Part shown: piece after piece, positions 19,701 to 26,976 of the stretch
How positions within the stretch are numbered: position 1 is the stretch's first letter
How the letters are laid out: each line of letters starts with the position of its first letter
Source of the DNA: Chloroflexota bacterium
GTDB taxonomy: Bacteria; Chloroflexota; Anaerolineae; JAAYEA01
Reading direction: 5' to 3'
DNA length: 55,953 bases
NCBI GenBank assembly: GCA_012689325.1
Contig: JAAYEA010000547.1
Span: forward strand, 1-55,953
Position numbers and translations under genes: made by a program
Notes under the pieces: model-generated
Told to the model about the DNA's origin: nothing
Database searches by the model: none
Seen by the model: only the letters and a program-made list of their open reading frames with translations

Positions 19701-20157
19701 CGCGCTGGAGGACCTGGAGCGGGCCCGTTGGTTCGCGCTGGCCTATGCGGTGGGCTGGGTGCAGACCGTCCAGGTCCGGGAGGGCGGTGACTGGCGGCAG
19801 CAGTACGTCTTGCGCCTGGAGGGGCAGCAGGAGCGGAAGCTGACCCGCCCGGACGACCCGGGCAACCCGGTGGCGCTGCTGGTGCGAGCGATGCAGGGTT
19901 TTGTGCTGGGCGACGACCCCAGTGCGGAAGTCGATCCGGCGCACCCCGTGGAGGAAGCGGTCCAGGCCGTGCGGATGATCATCGAGGAGCGGGTCGCCAG
20001 CAGCGAGGAGCGGCTCGACAGCTTTGCGCGAACCTTCTCGGCGGCGACCCTCAACGATAGGCGCGCGGGAGCCCAAGACTTGGCCTCCTTCGTGCGGCTG
20101 GTCGTGCATGATGAGATCCGCGCGATCCGCGAGCGGAGCATGAGAGGTGGCGGGTGA
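13756..20157 (+). CDS. Multi-domain transmembrane fusion: CAP + vWA + CxxCH/TolB-like propeller + tubulin-like
   Basis: A 2133-residue protein. Order of parts: signal peptide 1-31; CAP/SCP (YkwD-like) domain about 35-180 with AHAEAMAQRNFFAHADP, AENIAAG and SPGHSANIL; Thr/Pro linker about 262-297; vWA domain about 300-530 with MIDAS-like DHSSSM and ILSDG; second Thr/Pro linker; membrane helix about 678-701; basic loop; helix about 719-742; heme-c motif CVGCH at 789-793; TolB/PD40-type propeller to about 1045 (repeated SPDGRWLAF-like blades); helix about 1060-1080; then a cytoplasmic tubulin-like domain starting LVIGLGGSGRWAL near 1122. The tubulin signature is altered to GSICGGFGSA near 1280-1290, so GTP binding may be lost. 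Charge pattern supports outside-in-outside-in topology. Ribosome site GAGAGGAG precedes ATG 13756. I know of no named protein with this layout. Confidence 0.85.
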   Translation: MKAARTLGAVLCIIVAVLCLQSATLRPALAQGAIASDPGFAQEVIYLTNEARVQQGLPPLKGNALLAQAAQAHAEAMAQRNFFAHADPASNSAPADRATTAGYKWMFVAENIAAGSATPAEVVAGWMASPGHSANILSPNVREIGVGYAIEAQDAFPDAKTPYRTYWVQVFGQDRETLPVVINDEAALTTSPDVSLYIHNDGNWATQMRFRNDQEAFGAWQPYAATVNWSLPAAEGVHVVTVELSGADGKVRTSSDEILYAATLPTPTLTETPVVPPTETPTFTPTPPPPPTLTPRPMGDGVMRLDKSISPSGALVGQEVTVNLVLSVNNAICPSEVVGLPLDVILVIDHSSSMSDSLLALLGLSQSSTDKMTAAKNAAIAFVQQMQMGIDQVGVVQFNGYADLLQTLSHDAVQIEQSIQGISSSGGTAIDAGLDAARDELQQNGRADSARVIVILSDGLSSADSAIKAADAAKSDGIRVISVGIGGDVDAALMESIASSQTDYHHSPDASDLQQIYVSIAQQIRQFAAATHVKVTHTFDAARIEPITNSISNGGALSGGTVRNIITWDMEKLGDQPQTLSYKARLLRPGEFYADVEDKVSYVLCESEPRAFVGDPALWVQVPTPVPTATATNSPTPRVTATYTLTSSVWPTRPPTATPDIWPTIVPPSGGGFCASRNWWIPALLFPLLLALLVFLLLWWWSRRNHVAWYNLWKEWKPTCRVMSVLLLLYLLFLTFLIGREIFAGLCTKTEAVYFWRMDRSTGQYGIYLTRFEEGARAVSFDQVNSYPCVGCHAVSSSSRQIAAVVGPMPGDGIVYSLGGKEVSIPGLDAAYYGWSPDGQRLAYADSIGDIYILDLQSGSVQPLAGASDPGISETMPAWTHDGQSIAFVRSQTPIRTGGASLEGTCDLYLVSAAGGQAAPIAGASGDGFNYYPSFSPDGRWLAFTRHTTGVSTYSDSAAEIYLVAAGGGEAKRLAANDAAGGAALLGVSNSWPTWSRNGQWLAFNSKRNDPAFDVFLTEIDESGNSGPAIPLPGASEPGIFEHTPFWGVPLEERPLMARLLDLWPFLLPLLLLALLRWLFCRGKPVVHVGPIPPAGDPVLDRKPVEFQKRLDLRLPKWDPAPTLVIGLGGSGRWALTHLKKNLAEAECEEGESPVRLLLLDTSPQEVVGGQDKPVRVGNVELAEEEKLIVGANLRDLITSMARDRRAEPEMQSWFPAAEYVENRHLADAQMDIRRTTSLRRPMGRAVVFQDIHQCESSRIWQRLSRAVGQFTHQGQVRVMIVGSICGGFGSAAFADAAYLVRRAVEVGGRREAGAIISAFLITDGPFGAQNTQIKLNAGATLREMSRLLLARGRPFPMVYNRDWPNTAFAGHISWSLFDDVFLLDGRRPNKPLDLVQPEQGMFPLVADLMTALVDRGSQLVEQVRANMRTDAADEQVRTGEPVVSTIGGYTYHLPMQDLVRALRLRFAHDLVRLVLGGPSEQDEALSLAEELCQDRYEDGLDQLAADLLRATIKDPTRRPPPAEPVKPRGCLFRATSEDPTVRADAAGAERGLGAGGLSTYVADLAQRTGHAESSAAMDGIWHAIVAQAAAHGDSGETLLKENIVQFRQALASLLLRLVNGHPAENDVVKARTAKLGYARAFLQTLAQTIERAGQNLALARSQAAAEADTGCALLAEFIHRQEAALKEESESLDKTIVFLAGDPERTARARQGEAMGVLDDLRELVLREKEWRAELGRIPVRKTLADEGLLNQMYTDYFAPAVVEQGLERLYWRAGEKGKLELVVRHQQDVAFAPEASNKAKFIEALLELAENVGQEVWKLELGPILDDPDTGLWVAPSARREVGEAAAWAEPAATVQVGKAREQLPHRYLWANRTIGRADDYAREVQLQAAAQSGVQSLVATHPYRAMLITTLDVVPLSALDCTARLGELYLSTFIRPPAENRVNLEPVHVFAAERNALSYEQRLRELAEAPRRFHPLFVAALEDLERARWFALAYAVGWVQTVQVREGGDWRQQYVLRLEGQQERKLTRPDDPGNPVALLVRAMQGFVLGDDPSAEVDPAHPVEEAVQAVRMIIEERVASSEERLDSFARTFSAATLNDRRAGAQDLASFVRLVVHDEIRAIRERSMRGGG

Positions 20158-20182
20158 ACCAGAAAGGGCTAGGTGATCAGCC

Positions 20183-22645
20183 ATGACCAACTATATGCCA
20201 CCAAGCGATCTGCAAGGCCAGACGCTGCGATTCTCCGCACCCCTGGGCCCGCGCAAGCTAGACAAGGTCCTGGGCGGCGGAGAGAACAAGATGGGCTCGA
20301 CCTCCTGGGTCTTCCTGGGCGTCGACCCCCAGAATCCAGGAGAGGAGTCCAAGCGCGTCGCCGTCAAGGTCTCCAACCCCGACCCCATGTCTCGCGACAG
20401 CCTGGAGGCGGAGTGGAGGTGCCTGAGCACGCTGGCCCGCTGGGATAGCACCACGCATTACTTCCCGCGGGTGCTGCATCCGGCCGCCGCCGAGGGCCTC
20501 GACATGCAGCCAAGCCTGCCCGGGCTGCCGCCGCAGGCCACCTGGCGCATCATCGTCCAGGAGCTCGTCCGCGGCGACTCGGCGGATGACCTGCTGCTCA
20601 GGTTCCCCGGCCTGGTCCTGCCCGAGCCCCTGGCCCTGGCCATGTGGGCGCAATACGCCGATATGCTCGGCATCCTCCACAACGCGGGGATGACCTGCGG
20701 CTGGGACCGCAAGCCCTCTGACCTGCGCTGGGTGCACCACCCGGCGCTGGAATTCGATCCTGAGAAGCCGGGCTATGCTGCGACCTATCAGAAAGAGCTG
20801 CTCTCCCACCTCCGGCAGTCGTGGGAGCCGGGGCGGCTCATGGTGCTGGACTGGAACAAGGTTCGCGCCAAGACCGACGAGAACGTGGCTGCGGACCTCG
20901 TCAAGACCGGGCTCCTCTGGTGCGAGCTGCTGCTGGCGAGTAAGCCGTCCTTCCAGACCCTGGAAGGGGGAGGGTTCAAGCAACTGGAGGAGCCGCTGTC
21001 CGCACAATCGCGCTGGAGCACCCTGTCCGCGGGGACTAGGGCGATCCTGGAGCGGGCGCTGCACCCCCTGCCGCAGAGCCGCTTCGGCAGCGCCAACGAG
21101 CTGCGCAACGCCGTCCGCCAGCAGATTACTCGCTGGCAGATGACGCCCCAGGCCCTCTGGGACAGCGTCCAGCGCACCGACCTGGATCCCAGCGAGGCGT
21201 ACCTTCGGGCCGACTTGCTGCGTCTGCTGATCGAATCCTGGGGAGCGGACCGCAGGGCAGACCTGGACCGAAAACTGTCCAGCCTCAAGCCGGGAATTGA
21301 CCAGGCCTCCTGGGGGCCACTCCACAGGGCCATGGACCTCTCCAACTGGGCCGAGGCGGACCAGGAGCTGGCCAGGCTATGGGCCACCAACCAGGGCGAT
21401 GTTCCAATCGCGCTCTGGCTGAATCGCTGCCGGGCCATCGTCGCCCGCGCCACCCAGCTCAAGGCCCTGTCCACCGAGATCAAGGCTTTGCACGACTATG
21501 CCAACTACACCGAGCCGCCCTGGGAGTGGAGCGGGGGCGAGCAGCGCCGCGCCGAAACCCTCGTGACGCAGTGGAAGGATTCGGGGTGGCAATCCCTCGC
21601 CCAGATGCTGACCGCTGAGAGGATATACCCGGCTCTGCTACACAAGGCGCGCGAGTTGAAAGGCCGCGGCAACATGCGGGAAGCCCTGCCCATATACAAA
21701 CGTGTAAGCGACCGTCGAAATACTCTGGCCCATCCCGACTATGGCGATGCGTTGCGCCTGCTGGACCAGCTTTACGCGGACCCCGAGCCGGAGATGCGCA
21801 GTCTGCGGGACTGGCAAGGGACGCTGGAAAAGATCAACGACTACCTCGGCCTCGCGGTCGAGGCGCTGATCTCCGATGTAGACAGCGACCTGAGCGACAT
21901 CCAACGGAACCTGGCGGGCGCGCAGCGTGTGGATCCGCGCAACCCGGCTCTGAGCCTACTCTGCGCGCTGCTCAAGGCCGAGAGCGAGTGGCGTCAGGCG
22001 AAAGGCGGCTTCCTTTCCTCGCGGATCGTGCGCCTGGGTGCGCTCGACCGCGCCTGGCGCAGCCGAGCCGTCGCCCCGCAGCCGGCGGAACCCAAGCCCG
22101 CCTCGGCTCAGGATGGCGGCGCCCAGGGCCAGGCACTGGTCTGGGAGGAGTGCGAGAGGCTGGTGGGGGCCAAGGCCGGGCAGATCGGCGCCCTGTTGCG
22201 CAACCGCTGGGTCGGGCTGCAGGATGAGCTGGTAAGGCGCCTCATCGCAGCCCCGACCGCTGCTGCCCAAGTCGCCGACGGGCCGCTCTCCGCCGAGCTG
22301 AGCCACGAGACCCTGCTCCGCTGCTATCTGGCGGAGTGCCCTGACGAGAAAGCAGCCGACCAGATCATGGCCGCCCTCCGCGACAGGGCCAGCGAGTTCC
22401 AGCGGGCGGTGCGGGACGCATTGGAGAGCCCCAAGCAAGGCTCGGTAGGTACCATCAAAGACCGGGAAAACCGGCTTGCGGGGATCATTCGTGTCGCAGA
22501 GCACGGCAAGATGCTGGCTGGGCTGGCGAATCAGGAGTGGCCAGTGGACCTCGAGCCAGCAAAGATCGAACAGGCTATGAAGGAGACGAGAGGATGTCTG
22601 ATGGCGATCGCGGAGGGGTTGGGAGTGTACCGGGAGGGTGCCTGA
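20183..22645 (+). CDS. Protein-kinase-like domain protein with long helical C-terminus
   Basis: An 820-residue soluble protein. Residues 30-46 form a glycine-rich loop (GGGENKMGSTSWVFLG), VAVKV gives a candidate ATP lysine at 62, and E75 or E77 may be its helix-C partner. The catalytic-loop equivalent is WDRKPSDL at 174-181: the catalytic Asp (175) and Lys (177) are kept, the usual Asn is Asp (180), and the HRD histidine/arginine are replaced. VLDWNK at 221-226 stands for the DFG region. So it is a divergent kinase that could be active, or an ATP-binding pseudokinase. After about residue 310 it is helical and TPR-like with no known domain. ATG 20183 has AGGTGA six bases upstream. It follows the fusion gene by 25 bp and overlaps the next gene by 52 bp. 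The phosphoesterase in the operon is its logical opponent (inference). Confidence 0.75.
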   Translation: MTNYMPPSDLQGQTLRFSAPLGPRKLDKVLGGGENKMGSTSWVFLGVDPQNPGEESKRVAVKVSNPDPMSRDSLEAEWRCLSTLARWDSTTHYFPRVLHPAAAEGLDMQPSLPGLPPQATWRIIVQELVRGDSADDLLLRFPGLVLPEPLALAMWAQYADMLGILHNAGMTCGWDRKPSDLRWVHHPALEFDPEKPGYAATYQKELLSHLRQSWEPGRLMVLDWNKVRAKTDENVAADLVKTGLLWCELLLASKPSFQTLEGGGFKQLEEPLSAQSRWSTLSAGTRAILERALHPLPQSRFGSANELRNAVRQQITRWQMTPQALWDSVQRTDLDPSEAYLRADLLRLLIESWGADRRADLDRKLSSLKPGIDQASWGPLHRAMDLSNWAEADQELARLWATNQGDVPIALWLNRCRAIVARATQLKALSTEIKALHDYANYTEPPWEWSGGEQRRAETLVTQWKDSGWQSLAQMLTAERIYPALLHKARELKGRGNMREALPIYKRVSDRRNTLAHPDYGDALRLLDQLYADPEPEMRSLRDWQGTLEKINDYLGLAVEALISDVDSDLSDIQRNLAGAQRVDPRNPALSLLCALLKAESEWRQAKGGFLSSRIVRLGALDRAWRSRAVAPQPAEPKPASAQDGGAQGQALVWEECERLVGAKAGQIGALLRNRWVGLQDELVRRLIAAPTAAAQVADGPLSAELSHETLLRCYLAECPDEKAADQIMAALRDRASEFQRAVRDALESPKQGSVGTIKDRENRLAGIIRVAEHGKMLAGLANQEWPVDLEPAKIEQAMKETRGCLMAIAEGLGVYREGA

Positions 22646-24483
22646 GCAGTCCGCTGCCCGACCCTGGCGCGGCTAAGCAGCCCTCGCTCGAAGAGGAGAC
22701 GCTTCGCGACCTTCAGAGCCAGGGCCTCGCCGAGATCGAGAGAGCTTCCATCGGCGATCTGCTCGCGCTGGCGGCGCAGGCCCGGCAGGCGCGGCTGGAG
22801 CTGGAGCGGGCCGAGGCGGCTTTCCGGGAGAGGGATCTGCAGCCCGACGGGATCGAGGAGGTCCTGCGCCGTGCTGAGAGCGCCAGGTCTGCGCTGCAGG
22901 CGCTCTCCTATCCCGACGGCGAGTTCTTCGATCCCCGCCGCCGGGCGTTGCAGGGCTTGGTGGCGCGCGCCGATGCGCTGCTCGATGCCCTTGATCTCTC
23001 GCGGTGGGTCAGCTTTGCCGAAGAGTTGCCCAAGCTCTGGCAGGCCGTGAGCAACTCGGGCGGCCGGGGAGAGGCAGAGGGGTTCTTGGAGGAGGCCAAA
23101 GGGAGCCTCGTGGGCTGGCTGCCGGAGACGAGCCCCAGGCTGGCGCAAGCGCGAGCGGCGCTGGCGCGATTGGAGGACGAACTGGGCCGGCAGGAGGCCG
23201 CCAGGAGCAAGTCGGCCGTCGTCCAGGCCCGGGCCTGGACGGGCTGGGCGCAGGAGGCCCTGCAAAACGACCCCTTCGTCGCCCTGCGCTGCCTGGCCGA
23301 GGCCGAGGCGCTGCTGGGCGAGTTTGGACCTCCTGCGGCCACGAACGAATCTCGGGGGTCCTTGGACCCAAGAACAGAGAGCGGAGCAGCGGCGCCTGAG
23401 AAATCAGACGCTGTGGCGTTGCGCCGCGACATTGATGAGATCAAGGAGCGGGTGCTGGATGGCGAGGCGCGCCAGTGGCTGCTGCAGAAGGGACGAGCGA
23501 GAGTAGATCGAGAGGTCAAGGAGCCTCTGGCTGCCCACTTGATGGATTGGACCAAAGGCGACCATAGCTGGTTGTCGGACAACAGCGAGGGCGCGCGGAC
23601 GGTCCGTCGGCGAGTAGATGAGCTGATCGGCTACTTGGTTATCGACCCCGAGTATCTGGATAGCGAGACTGACGACCCTCAAGCCCTGCTCGGCGCCATC
23701 GAGCAGAGACGCGCAGCAAAGTATCTCGCCAATCTCACTTTCAACCAGGCAGATGATCTGCGCTCAGGGTCGGAAGGTCAAGAGCCAGGCAACATCTATC
23801 GTCGCTTGCGGCTTCTCCAAGAGGCGCTGCGGCATGATCCCGACTATCGTGATGCCCAAGATTGCGCCGCCGAAGCAGAACGGATGTGGAGCGAAATCGA
23901 GCAACAGCTCCAACAAGACAGCGACAAGCTGGCGCAGCAGGCCCAGTCCGTACAGAACCTGCTGAAGCGACTTGGCAGCGAAAGCGATCAATCCGGCGGG
24001 GCTGATTGGTCGAGCATGGACGAGATCTGGGATCAAGCGAGCAACGAGGAAGCCGCCCTGCGGCCGCTCATGGCCGTAGGGGAGGGATGGATGGAAAAAG
24101 GGCTGGCGGATGCCAGCATTCCACCGCCGGGCGGGCAAGAGCTGCAAGACCGGCTAGCTCACGCGCAGGGTCTTTCGAGGCACCTTGGCCGAGTCCGCTA
24201 CCTCCAGGAACGCTGGAACGGCCTGCGCCACGCCCTGACCAGCCCCAAGTGCGCCTTGGACGCCAAGCTTGTCTTTTGGGCCGAGTGGTTTATGCAAAAA
24301 GGTGCGCTGGCCGAGTCGGTGAGGGCCGCGGCCAAGGCGGAACTGGAAGACTTGGCGAAGAAGGCGCTGGAGGCTAATCAGTCAGTGGATCTGGAGGCCG
24401 CCCAGCAGGCCAAGCTGACCGAGATGGCAATTCTGGTGCGCGCGGCATCTTCAGCCAACCCAAGCGGGAGCAAACAACCATGA
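22594..24483 (+). CDS. Helical/coiled-coil protein of unknown function
   Basis: A 629-residue hydrophilic protein rich in Ala, Glu, Arg and Gln, with long predicted helices and coiled coil (for example AEIERASIGDLLALAAQARQ near residue 45) and no signal peptide, membrane helix or catalytic motif. It resembles the operon's first gene in composition and is probably another structural or adaptor component. I chose ATG 22594, preceded by AGGAGACGAGAGG, inside the 3' end of the kinase-like gene; an in-frame ATG-containing extension upstream lacks a better site. Its stop overlaps the next start (ATGA at 24480), so translation is coupled. Function not recognised. Confidence 0.75.
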   Translation: MSDGDRGGVGSVPGGCLSSPLPDPGAAKQPSLEEETLRDLQSQGLAEIERASIGDLLALAAQARQARLELERAEAAFRERDLQPDGIEEVLRRAESARSALQALSYPDGEFFDPRRRALQGLVARADALLDALDLSRWVSFAEELPKLWQAVSNSGGRGEAEGFLEEAKGSLVGWLPETSPRLAQARAALARLEDELGRQEAARSKSAVVQARAWTGWAQEALQNDPFVALRCLAEAEALLGEFGPPAATNESRGSLDPRTESGAAAPEKSDAVALRRDIDEIKERVLDGEARQWLLQKGRARVDREVKEPLAAHLMDWTKGDHSWLSDNSEGARTVRRRVDELIGYLVIDPEYLDSETDDPQALLGAIEQRRAAKYLANLTFNQADDLRSGSEGQEPGNIYRRLRLLQEALRHDPDYRDAQDCAAEAERMWSEIEQQLQQDSDKLAQQAQSVQNLLKRLGSESDQSGGADWSSMDEIWDQASNEEAALRPLMAVGEGWMEKGLADASIPPPGGQELQDRLAHAQGLSRHLGRVRYLQERWNGLRHALTSPKCALDAKLVFWAEWFMQKGALAESVRAAAKAELEDLAKKALEANQSVDLEAAQQAKLTEMAILVRAASSANPSGSKQP

Positions 24484-26099
24484 TCGAAAAACCTCAGAAG
24501 AAGGCCCTTCAGGCGATCAGCAACTGGTGGAGCAAGGGCGGCGACCCGGCGGCGCTGGATGCCCAACTAGATGCCCTGGCCCAGGCGAAGGAACTGGACG
24601 AGGCCCAGCGCCTCGTGCTGCTCCGCGCCGAGTTGGAGCGCCAGGCCAGCCGCCGCGGCGAGGCCTGGCGCACGGTCATCCTGGCCATCGGCGTGGTGGC
24701 CTTGGTGGCGTCCATTGCCTTTGCCGGCTGGGGCGCGCGGCTGTTGCCAGCCAAGCAGGGAACACCCACCCCGTCCGCGCCTACATCCACGCCAAAGGAG
24801 CCTGACCTTCAAAGCGATCTGCTCAAATACGGTGCTGCGCTGAGAGATCTAGAAGCGAACTACCATCTCCTCCGGAAGGATCTTGATGACCTTAAGAGCA
24901 AGCCCGAAACGGAACAGGGCAGCTCGGGTGGGGGCGGTGAGGACATCATGCGGTTGGAAACAAGCATTGAAGATCTACGAAAGGAAATCAACGGGCTGAC
25001 AACGCAGATAGAGGCGCTGCAAGTCACCCCTACTGGTCAGGGACTCCCGAGCAGTGGCCAGTCGTCGGTGCAAGAGACCTCTGCCGCGACCAAGATAACG
25101 CTCAGAGTGGTGGGGATAGAGGCTTGTGGACAATGGACAGGGCCGACGCTGAGGGCCGGAGAGACGTCAGACAAACTTACCGAGCAACCCAGGTCTCCGA
25201 CAAACGGCGACTTCACCTGGGAGCCCTCTGGCAAGGTGTTCGAGCTGGGGCTAGCCGGCCTTGCCGCATGTGGCGGGTATGTCAACGACCCCGTAACGGA
25301 GCCAGGCTGGGTTGTCAAACCCGATAAATTCACCGGGTTCACTTCGGCCCTGGAGAGCAAGGCCGATCTGCCGCAGGAGTCCTTGGTCACCCTGACGCTC
25401 AAGCAGGTGCCGGGAGTGCCAGTGGAGGCAGCAAAGGGGAAAGTGGACAATGTAACTAAAGCCGCCCCGGTTCGCATGTTTCCGAGCGATAGTGACGACA
25501 CGAGGAACACGTCGAGTCAGGACATGGGAGTAGGGACTCCAGTCGATATCTTGGGCCAATTTGAGGATAAGTGGCGATTCGCGCAGGGGCGATTCCCGCA
25601 GGATCCTTCGCGCCAGGTGTGGCTCTGGGCCGAGTTGCTGAACGGGAGGCCCATCCTGGCTCTGGATGACGATGCCGCTGCCTTGCCGGCCCTCTACCTC
25701 CCCGAAGACTTGGCCATTAACTCCGAGCCGAAAGGTTGGAAGGCCGGAGTCACCGATGGGTTGTGGGTGTTGTCTCGGGATATCACCAATTCGGATAGCA
25801 CCGAGCTTGTCTGGTCCCTGGGGTTGCAGCAGGGCTGGTTCGCGATCCAGGTCTGGGTCCCGAAGGGCAGCGCGGCAGACGCGAACTACAAGATCCTGGT
25901 AAAGGTTAGTGATGACGATTGGCCGGAGTTGCCCCCGCTCAAGGGCGCTAGCAGTGTGACGATCAACCAGAGCACAGACAGCAGCAGCTTTGCCGACCTG
26001 GGCACCTATTACCTGCAGAATGAGCATCATGTGCGGGTGTCTCTGAAAACCGATGGCGATGTCAAGACCGGCTGGGTTCGCGTGATCAAGATTCACTAA
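24480..26099 (+). CDS. Membrane-anchored protein with coiled coil, SH3-like and golvesin-like domains
   Basis: A 539-residue protein. The N-terminal 62 residues are cytoplasmic and helical, followed by one membrane helix (about 64-86) and a Pro/Thr/Ser-rich segment, so the rest should be outside. Residues about 110-185 are coiled coil. A beta-rich region follows, then an SH3-like segment at about 325-385 (PVRMFPSDSD, then VDILGQFEDKWRFA and WLWAELLNG). The last about 110 residues (FAIQVWVPKGS, YKILVKV, FADLGTYYL, HVRVSLKTD) resemble the golvesin/Xly C-terminal domain seen in secreted surface proteins, a likely ligand or carbohydrate binder. It is coupled to the upstream coiled-coil gene by ATGA overlap. 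Probable role: envelope anchor that ties the cytoplasmic parts to wall or surface. The domain names are inference from pattern. Confidence 0.7.
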   Translation: MIEKPQKKALQAISNWWSKGGDPAALDAQLDALAQAKELDEAQRLVLLRAELERQASRRGEAWRTVILAIGVVALVASIAFAGWGARLLPAKQGTPTPSAPTSTPKEPDLQSDLLKYGAALRDLEANYHLLRKDLDDLKSKPETEQGSSGGGGEDIMRLETSIEDLRKEINGLTTQIEALQVTPTGQGLPSSGQSSVQETSAATKITLRVVGIEACGQWTGPTLRAGETSDKLTEQPRSPTNGDFTWEPSGKVFELGLAGLAACGGYVNDPVTEPGWVVKPDKFTGFTSALESKADLPQESLVTLTLKQVPGVPVEAAKGKVDNVTKAAPVRMFPSDSDDTRNTSSQDMGVGTPVDILGQFEDKWRFAQGRFPQDPSRQVWLWAELLNGRPILALDDDAAALPALYLPEDLAINSEPKGWKAGVTDGLWVLSRDITNSDSTELVWSLGLQQGWFAIQVWVPKGSAADANYKILVKVSDDDWPELPPLKGASSVTINQSTDSSSFADLGTYYLQNEHHVRVSLKTDGDVKTGWVRVIKIH

Positions 26100-26124
26100 T
26101 CCATGAGTTGCGTTTCGGCCTGAT

Positions 26125-26155
26125 CGCCCCTGCGTTCGTGCAGATACGCGGGGCG
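26125..26155 (+). other. GC-rich hairpin after the golvesin-like gene
   Basis: CGCCCC-T-GCGT (26125-26135) pairs with ACGCGGGGCG (26146-26155) with one bulged T. No T run follows. It sits between the main operon genes and the small membrane-protein genes and may reduce read-through or stabilise the upstream message. Confidence 0.4.
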
Positions 26156-26223
26156 ACCGAGGGAAACTGGTCCGGGCGAGAGCGCAAGCTTGGGGTATAG
26201 AGGCTGCGAGAGGAGGCATCGCC

Positions 26224-26976
26224 ATGTGCTTGGGTGTGTTGGTCGTCATCCTGGCAGGGCTGGCGCTGTTTAGCGCGCGCCGGACCTTTGGCCGGCTCGA
26301 CGGCTTCGTTCTGGCTGCCTGCGGGCTCTCGCTTGCGGGCATCGCGCTGGTCTGGAGTTCCCTGGGCGCGCAGTGGGTGCGCTTCTCCCCTATGCGCAAC
26401 CTGTTTCCGCCGGCGGTCTGGGATCTGCTGCCAGGGGTGCTGAACCTAGGGTTGCGCTTCATTGACGAGCATGTCCCGGGCTGGGTGCTCGCCTTGGTCT
26501 CGCTAGACCTGGGCATCCCGGGCCTGGCGCTAGCCTCCCTTAGCGCGGCCATGGACTCTGTCTCGGCGGTCCGACGGCTTGTGCCCGAGGCGGCCATTGC
26601 CCCCATGCTCGTCCTGGCCTATGCGCTGCTGGGACCCGCGAGCCTGGTCGCGCAGGGACTGGGAGGAGCTAGCTGGAGCGGATGGCTGATACGGGGCCGG
26701 GCCTTGCTCGCCGCGCTGCTGGCGCTGGCCCTGCTGATCATGCTGCCGGCGCTCGATCTTTTGGTGGAGCCTGATCTGCTCTGGGAGAGGGTCGAGCTGG
26801 CATTCAGTGGTCTGCACCTGGGCCCGGGAGTGGTCATGGCCCTGGCGGGGTTGTGCATCTCGGCGGCAGGCGCCGTCGTCGAGTTCGTCGCCCTTGGGCG
26901 GGAAGCGGGCGGGCCTTCAGGCGTGATCTCGCGCCCAGCACGCCTCGCGCCGAGGCGCGGGAGGAAGCCATGGTAG
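26224..26976 (+). CDS. Polytopic membrane protein of unknown function (250 aa)
   Basis: A 250-residue hydrophobic protein with about six membrane segments (for example the N-terminal CLGVLVVILAGLALF, LDGFVLAACGLSLAGIALVW, and LLAALLALALLIMLPALDLL) and a short basic C-terminus. AGGAGG at 26211-26216, seven bases before ATG 26224, gives a strong ribosome site. The 3' end overlaps the next start by seven bases. I see no transporter or enzyme signature. It opens a group of five small membrane-protein genes that trail the tubulin-type operon, and may be a membrane platform for it. Function not recognised. Confidence 0.75.
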   Translation: MCLGVLVVILAGLALFSARRTFGRLDGFVLAACGLSLAGIALVWSSLGAQWVRFSPMRNLFPPAVWDLLPGVLNLGLRFIDEHVPGWVLALVSLDLGIPGLALASLSAAMDSVSAVRRLVPEAAIAPMLVLAYALLGPASLVAQGLGGASWSGWLIRGRALLAALLALALLIMLPALDLLVEPDLLWERVELAFSGLHLGPGVVMALAGLCISAAGAVVEFVALGREAGGPSGVISRPARLAPRRGRKPW

